The notes beneath the pieces are model-generated. The model was not told where the DNA came from and made no database searches. It saw nothing but the letters and a program-made list of their open reading frames with translations. Of a stretch of 64,000 nt of DNA, positions 58,131-64,000 are shown piece by piece (the first letter of the stretch is position 1; every line of letters begins with the position of its first letter). Made by a program: the position numbers and the translations under genes. This DNA comes from Sindora glabra (Eukaryota; Streptophyta; Magnoliopsida; Fabales; Fabaceae): assembly GCA_020226215.1 (NCBI GenBank), contig CM035235.1, positions 74,239,283 through 74,303,282 of the forward strand. The letters run 5' to 3'.

Positions 58131-60120
58131 ATTTGAGTTTGAGGATGTAACTGTAACTTACATGAAACTACTCACAAGTTTTCTTCAATTATCACGGACA
58201 CCCAGCGATTTGTAGCATTCATATCTTTAATTTATTGATCCACCAATAAATCTCCTATATTAATTATACAGCAATGCCATTGCATTCAAAATGGAATTCA
58301 AATTTAGATTTGAATTCCAAATATAAATCAGAGATTGTCATTAAATACAGAATAGTATAATAAATTTATAAAATTTAATTAAATAGATAAATATTTGTAA
58401 TTTTATTTCAAATTTTAATTTTAAAATTCATTTTCAATTTCTATAGTATTTTTGTTAATTATAACCCATTAAATCAATTTCTGCAGGAAAAGAGAGTTGA
58501 GGTTTAGTCCAATATATATTAAAAAAATTGTTAGTTTTCTAATTCATTGCGATGGCCTAAACTAAACATATTAAAAATTGTGAAGTGGATGAAAGTGTTC
58601 TCTTTAAATAAATAAAACATAAAAAAAAACTAGATTTAAACTTCAGATCAGATATATGGTTAGGACTAAGCTAATTAATGCAATATTACAATTGCCGTTA
58701 AGACATGTAATCTTTCCCTGTGAACTTTGTGAAAACGTGGTACTTTGCTTTGGTATATAGGGATATACGAATAATGGACTCAAAATTACGCAACTCCCAT
58801 TCATCCTTGTATGAGTAAATAAATATATCATGCATTGTTTAAAAAAACAAAAAAAAACAAAATACACAAATAAATTATTATTTTTTTAATTTGTTTGACA
58901 TATAAAATTTTATCAATTATATTTTTAGGATAAATTGAACTTCACTTATGTCATTTTACCATTTTTCACTTAATCCATATGTAATTTTAAATATTAAAAT
59001 TCATTTATTTATACTTTTGATCAGTACTAGTTTACTTATCTAAACTATTTTGTACATAAAATTTAGCAGAAGACACCTATAAAGTGAAATTCACAAATTA
59101 GTAATCCATAATACTGCTATGTATAAGTAATGATTCTTTTCGTGAGTTTTTTTATGATTATTTTAAAATCAATATCACAATTACGTGTCATCGCATCTTA
59201 TTTGTTAACATAATTGTTGGTTTTTTTATATGTTATATAGATTAGTGAAAAACTAATTAGATATCTAAGATTCTTTATGTTATAAATTGTGATTACGGTT
59301 GTAGCTTTGCTGCAATTGGCAAAATTATGAAAAATTATCGGAAAATGAAGTTATTACGGGGCAAAATTATAATTACAGTATAGTCAACAATAATAATATT
59401 ACACACAATATTCAGACCAAGGAAAGCAATTTAGAACATTATACTTGACTATACATATCAATGTCATTTCCAGGCAGGCGGGAATAGCATGCACTATAAC
59501 CGGTAAAAAGCAGGACGTGTGTAATCAATATAGAAATTCTGCTGGACAATTTTGGTAACTAATAAGATAAATTTTGTAATTTATACAAATCAATTTTATC
59601 ACATATAATTTGTGTACTTCTGCAATAATAACATAATTTTAGCGGCCTTTTCATTTTATTTTTGTATATATAGATCATTGCTAGATGAATGTTAGATTCT
59701 TGCAAATGTTAGCATTATAGTAGGTTATGCTGCTTCATTGCTCGAACCAAAGTCATAGTTTTAAATTGCAACTGGGCTTATAATACGATTAAAAAATTGT
59801 GAACAAATAATGTGGCCGTTATAGAATAAAATTAAAAACAGAAGTTATCATTGCAAAATTTAGTGCAGTATTGTAGCAATAGACTGCATTAAAATTAAAA
59901 GATATTTTTGTCCTTAAGGCAAAAGACTTGTATTATATGTATTATAAATGTAAAATGGAGTCTACTTTTGTTACAAGAAAAGATCAAAGTAGATGGCTGG
60001 AGTTCACAAAGCTGTTATATTCATTGTCGGAATAAAAGAAGGAATTAACTAGAAGAATAAATAATCAGGGTAGATTGCAGTTGCGGTGATCGCTATGGAC
60101 TGTAATTTAGAACCGTTATA
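58131..60120. other. Intergenic, downstream of the group B gene at 60.2 kb
   Basis: No gene is supported. 58294-58321 is a near-perfect palindrome with 12-base arms (tggaattcaaat and its reverse). The piece 59270-59440 (gtgattacggttgtag, caattggcaaaattatga, tattacacacaatatt) resembles downstream regions of other group B copies at 52660-52800. Confidence 0.45.
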
Positions 60121-60149
60121 CATGAAGACAAGATACAACCAACATAAAA

Positions 60150-60287
60150 TCATCCCTTCCTCGAAAAGATCTTCTGAATGTTTATATTGTGAGAAGCAGA
60201 ACTTGAAGAAGTGGAGCCAGTGCTCTTGGGAGGAGGCCTTGTGACAGGGCATAGAACATTCTGAATGTTTATGCTGTGAGAACTCAT
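60150..60287 (-). CDS. Group B Ser-rich short peptide, 45 residues, with repeated INIQ block
   Basis: The frame reads MSSHSINIQNVLCPVTRPPP, KSTGSTSSSSAS, then HNINIQKIFSRKG. It keeps the N-terminal LCP block and the QKIFSRK end, but LPT before the end is replaced by HNIN, so both halves now carry INIQ (residues 6-9 and 35-38). This suggests internal exchange or gene conversion between the two ends. TATAAATA lies 99-106 bases before the ATG. A donor-like site after the stop is not clear here. No signal peptide; function unknown. Confidence 0.62.
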   Translation of the reverse strand: MSSHSINIQNVLCPVTRPPPKSTGSTSSSSASHNINIQKIFSRKG

Positions 60288-60385
60288 TGTGGTATTCAAA
60301 TAACCAGAAATGTTGATATCAGTTTCGTGTTTTGATTATTGAATGGATGATGAATCTTGGTGAAACAAACCCATGCATATGTGGG

Positions 60386-60393
60386 TATTTATA
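60386..60393 (-). promoter_or_regulatory. TATA box of the group B gene at 60.2 kb
   Basis: TATAAATA on the minus strand, 99 bases before the ATG. Confidence 0.65.
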
Positions 60394-62129
60394 ATTATAA
60401 TATTGGAGAAATGTAAAACAATGGAGGAACTTGCCTGAGTAATTCAAAGAAATGTACAAAGAAGTTTCCATGTGAATTTGTTTCCTTTGTATGTATTTTC
60501 TTAAGATTGTGAGATGAAATGAAAACCTAGGAAGCTTGCAGAGCAAGTAGAGAACCGCGGTTGGAGTCGGCAACTGTATATTTCCTATTCCTTCTGGGCT
60601 TCTCCCTAATTAATACATAGTTGATAGGCCATTCACATAATTTCCTGGAACTTGACATGCAACATCCAAGCTTTTTCTGTTATTTTGAGAGAGAAACCTT
60701 AATTACGAAGTTGAAAAGTAACAATCTCGCTCAACGCATACTGCATAATGCACAGGAAATTACAGTTTACTTTGTCTTGGTCGGCATCCGAAACAGTTGA
60801 CGGGCTCGTGGCCAGCTGTTTGAGTACTTTAGCTCAGACCGCGTCACCCGGTATTTCCCCGGAATAAAAATGTTACAAGTATTATGGTATCCAAAATTAA
60901 GTTTGGTATTATTTATATCTATTACATTAAATTTTATAAACTTATTTAATCATTCTAGACAACTTTTAATTTGTATTAAATACCCAATTTCAAATCTCAT
61001 AATTTTGGATATATATAATATTGATATTCCAAAAAAAAACAATATCTAGTTAATGTCTCTCACCTTTTATTCATGTGAAAAAAAATAAAAAGAAAATATA
61101 AAAAAAATTATTTGTTATTTGGAGGCAAGGAATATAAATAAAAAGAAAATGATAAACATAATAATTTCTTATTTAAGTTGATTGAAAAATAAACAAAGAA
61201 TTAAATTTTTAAATGATCTAATAAACTTTACGAAAGAACAATTTTAAAATTTTCTATCCATTTGCTACACTTATATGGTGAAAAAAATTTATTAATTGTT
61301 CATGTACTTTTTCAAATTTTTTTCTTTTCAACTCTAATTTTTTATAACATTCAAAATACTTAAAAATTTATTTTCAATATTTTCTTCTTTTTTTCCATGA
61401 ATATGAACAAAGGGTGAATGAAAACAAAATGATTAGGAAAATGCTGCAGAATTATTAATTTTCACATTCATATATAGAGGTTTGCAACCTCTACTTGTTT
61501 AATTTAATAAAATAATAAAGTGTATTATAATCAATTTGACCCCATGCAAATTTAATTTTTCAATTTAATGAGTGTACTTATTATAAAGATGAGAGAAAAT
61601 AAATAAATATATCTTATATATTTTAATTTATTATTATTTTATTAAAATTAATTAATTATTATTTATAATTTTATTATTATTAAATTAAAAATGTAATTTT
61701 TCATTCATATAAAATAATAAAGGTAATTGAAATTAGCCATCCTGTGTGTATATATATATAAAAAAAATTACACGATACATTTGAATTATAAATGCAGAAT
61801 AAAAGAGTAATTAGTAGTATTACTAGTATCTTCTATTTGAATCAGAAGAAAAAGGGAAAAGAATTTATAAAATTGAATTGGAGGCCGAGAAATTAAAGAG
61901 CAAATAAATTTGAATTTTAAAGTGATTTAAAAGCTATAATCATAAATTTTATATTTAAATTTTCTTCCTCTCCTCTTTTGGCTTAATTCAGACAAGTAGA
62001 AAAAAAATCTAAATTTTAAAATGTTCCTCTTTATCATTTTTTCTCTTTTCGTTCAAATCAAGCCCTATAATTTTATCATGGTGACATTTTTATCCCTTTC
62101 TTACTACATCAAAGGCGTGTACGTCAGTC
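60394..62129. other. Upstream region and AT-rich intergenic
   Basis: 60530-60580 (gcttgcagagcaagtag, accgcggttgga) resembles 28045-28105 upstream of another group B gene. 60770-60870 is a patch richer in G and C. The rest is AT-rich with no gene seen. Confidence 0.45.
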
Positions 62130-63720
62130 GTTAGCAGCCCGCGGCTGATGGAAGAGGGTCAACGTACGTATACCATGCAAAAGATCCCAAATACATCTTG
62201 TCACTTTATAAATAAACTGACAGGGACGTCTATAACCGTCGAAATCATGACTATAATACAATAAATAATTAATTGTCTAAAATAATAATGAAAAGATTTA
62301 GAATGTATCCCAAATTTGCAGAAAGAAAAGAGAAAAAGAGTAAAATCTTTTCAAATATATTTCAAATGTTTACAATAATTTTAACATGAAAAATCATAAA
62401 AGCTGCCAATATGTCATATAACATCTTGCAGATTTTCAAAAAAAAATAACGTGTGTGTGAATTAATTTTTCATATCATAACTACACAAAAATTCATGATT
62501 TTATTGATCAAAAGTTCCATAACAAAATTATTCAAGAAAATTTTCATCTGTATATAAAAGTTCCAAATTGGAACATCACAGGAAGCAGTTCAACGTGAAT
62601 AAAAGATTATTATTTGTATAATTAATTTGAGGGGAAATAAAGATGATTCAAAGGTCAACTATATAGGAACAAAAGATTATTATTTGTATAATTAATTTAT
62701 TACTTATTGTTTTTTAATATGTTTATGTTTATAACCCACATGTTAGTAATAGTATATACATTTTACCCGGATAACCAAAAAGAAAATAAAAACATTTTGC
62801 ACAAAAAAGCATGCATCAAGTGAATACTCTTATATATTGGATTTAAACATTAAACATATTCATATTCTATTTATTATTTTCCTCTACGTCCAACTAAACA
62901 AAGAAAATATATACCTTTTATTTTGACTTTCTTAAAAATATTCTCCCGCCCCCCCCCCCCCACAAGCTAAGAAGGTTTTTTCCACTGAAGTAATTTATAT
63001 TTTCCTCCCCTCACTCTCATTTTTATATCAGAACTTTTAAAAGAATGGATTAAATCAACTTTTCTTAATATAGAGAATAAAATATGAAGAGAATCCAAGT
63101 AGTATTATTCTTTTTTCTTTCTTCCATCTTCTCTTTTTATTGTAATTGAAACCTACCGCGTTTACATTTTCAAGGCTAGATACACAATTAACACTTTCGA
63201 AGAAGGAGAATTGTTTAACACGTCTTTGAAAATGATGCGTAATATTGATGTAATAACATTAAAAATCCAACTTCTCGATGGATAAGTAGAGATGCAAGAC
63301 GTTTTCAATTTCACACAAAGCAAGCGATTGCTGCAAAGGGTAGCGGTTGAAGGATATTTAACACGTCAATCAATTTTCTCAACCATTTCGCTTCTTTGAC
63401 GGTTTGCTCGCCCATTCAAAGCCCTCTACGATTCCGTGTTTGTGAATTTCTTTTTAATCGGAGGAAAAAGGATAATCGCGTAGATAATTATAGTATTAGT
63501 AAATTTTCCTTCAATAAATATTATTTTTAAGATTTAAATCTGTATCCATTATCAACCTGGAGCTAACCTGTTTTCTGTGTTTGTAAATCTATATAACCCT
63601 TTTTAATTAATATTTAAGTTTCTAAACATGATATATATTATTCTTAAATATAATTTTTTTTCACAATGGTGGATATAAAAATAATGGAAACAGAAATTTC
63701 GTATTTGAATTTGAGTTAAT
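62130..63720. repeat. Direct long repeat, copy 2
   Basis: It matches 12127-15055 without the 1.3 kb insertion. Differences include a local duplication near 62597-62698 (the phrase aaaagattattatttgtata twice) and an extra piece near 62920-63000 with a run of 13 C. No gene is supported inside. Confidence 0.85.
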
Positions 63721-64000
63721 AAACAGGCAAAATCATAAAATAATAAAATAAAGGGTATAAAATAGTGTATTATTAATAAGATGCAGCTATTAATAAACAG
63801 AAATTTCGTATTTGAATTATAAAAAAATAGTATAATTAATAGTTCGGAATCTTAATTTTTCTGTTTTAATAGATCTCACCAATTTCTATTGAAACTCATC
63901 AAAATAAAAGAATAAGATGCTATAAAATAGTGTATTATTAATAGGATGCGGCTATTAAGATGAGCACCTTCTTATTCACTTTTGATATATGATTACAACT
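63721..64000. repeat. Short duplicated phrases at the window end
   Basis: ctataaaatagtgtattatt (63915) matches gtataaaatagtgtattatt (63755), each followed by aata.gatgc.gctatta. aacagaaatttcgtatttga occurs at 63689 and 63796. These are small local duplications. Confidence 0.7.

Overview
The window reads as nuclear DNA of a flowering plant, probably a woody dicot: very AT-rich, no compact operons, Ty1/Copia retroelements primed by initiator methionine tRNA, solo LTRs, MITE-like elements, long (TA)n tracts and plant TATAAATA promoters. I cannot name the species. No large conserved housekeeping gene, rRNA, tRNA or CRISPR array was seen.

Region 1-12 kb is a nest of retrotransposons. A worn Copia element on the minus strand (1-1514 and 10051 to about 10788) was split by a younger Copia element (1515-10050) that keeps both LTRs, primer-binding site, polypurine tract and a broken gag-pol. 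The insertion point is inside the gag zinc knuckle of the older element.

Region 12-64 kb is an array of duplicated, minus-strand, very short genes buried in repeats. I recognise none of them from any named family. Three groups can be told apart. Group A (21.5 and 30.4 kb, relic at 34.2 kb) encodes 55 and 98 residue proteins with a repeated Y..(L/V)(I/L)GY motif. Group B (27.8, 52.9, 57.3 and 60.2 kb, a broken copy at 38.2/43.0 kb, a relic at 35.6 kb) encodes 44-50 residue Ser-rich peptides with a conserved INI(K/Q)..LCP start and a QKIFS(R/K) end. Group C (46.5 and 54.6 kb) encodes 22-25 residue Lys/Ser/Pro peptides. Nearly every copy has a TATA box 50-110 bases before its ATG. In groups A and B all but one copy also have an AG|GTA splice-donor-like site within about 35 bases after the stop codon. 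Upstream modules of the genes recur many times without an intact gene, so the array has grown and decayed repeatedly.

The clearest recent event is a head-to-tail duplication: about 36.0-50.9 kb matches about 50.9-55.2 kb. The left copy is swollen by a Copia element that landed in codons 3-4 of its group B gene, by a CACTA-like remnant between the TATA box and ATG of its group C gene, and by another block at 43.5-45.9 kb. The array is bracketed by a direct repeat (12.1-15.05 kb and 62.1-63.7 kb). Other insertions are a solo LTR (17.7-19.3 kb), a non-autonomous LTR element (23.8-26.6 kb), a Mutator-type MITE with a perfect 9-base target duplication (31.5-32.0 kb), nested MITEs (32.9-33.7 kb) and another MITE (53.5-53.9 kb).

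All comparisons were made by eye. Protein functions of the short genes are unknown; the idea that they are peptide signals or precursors is inference only.
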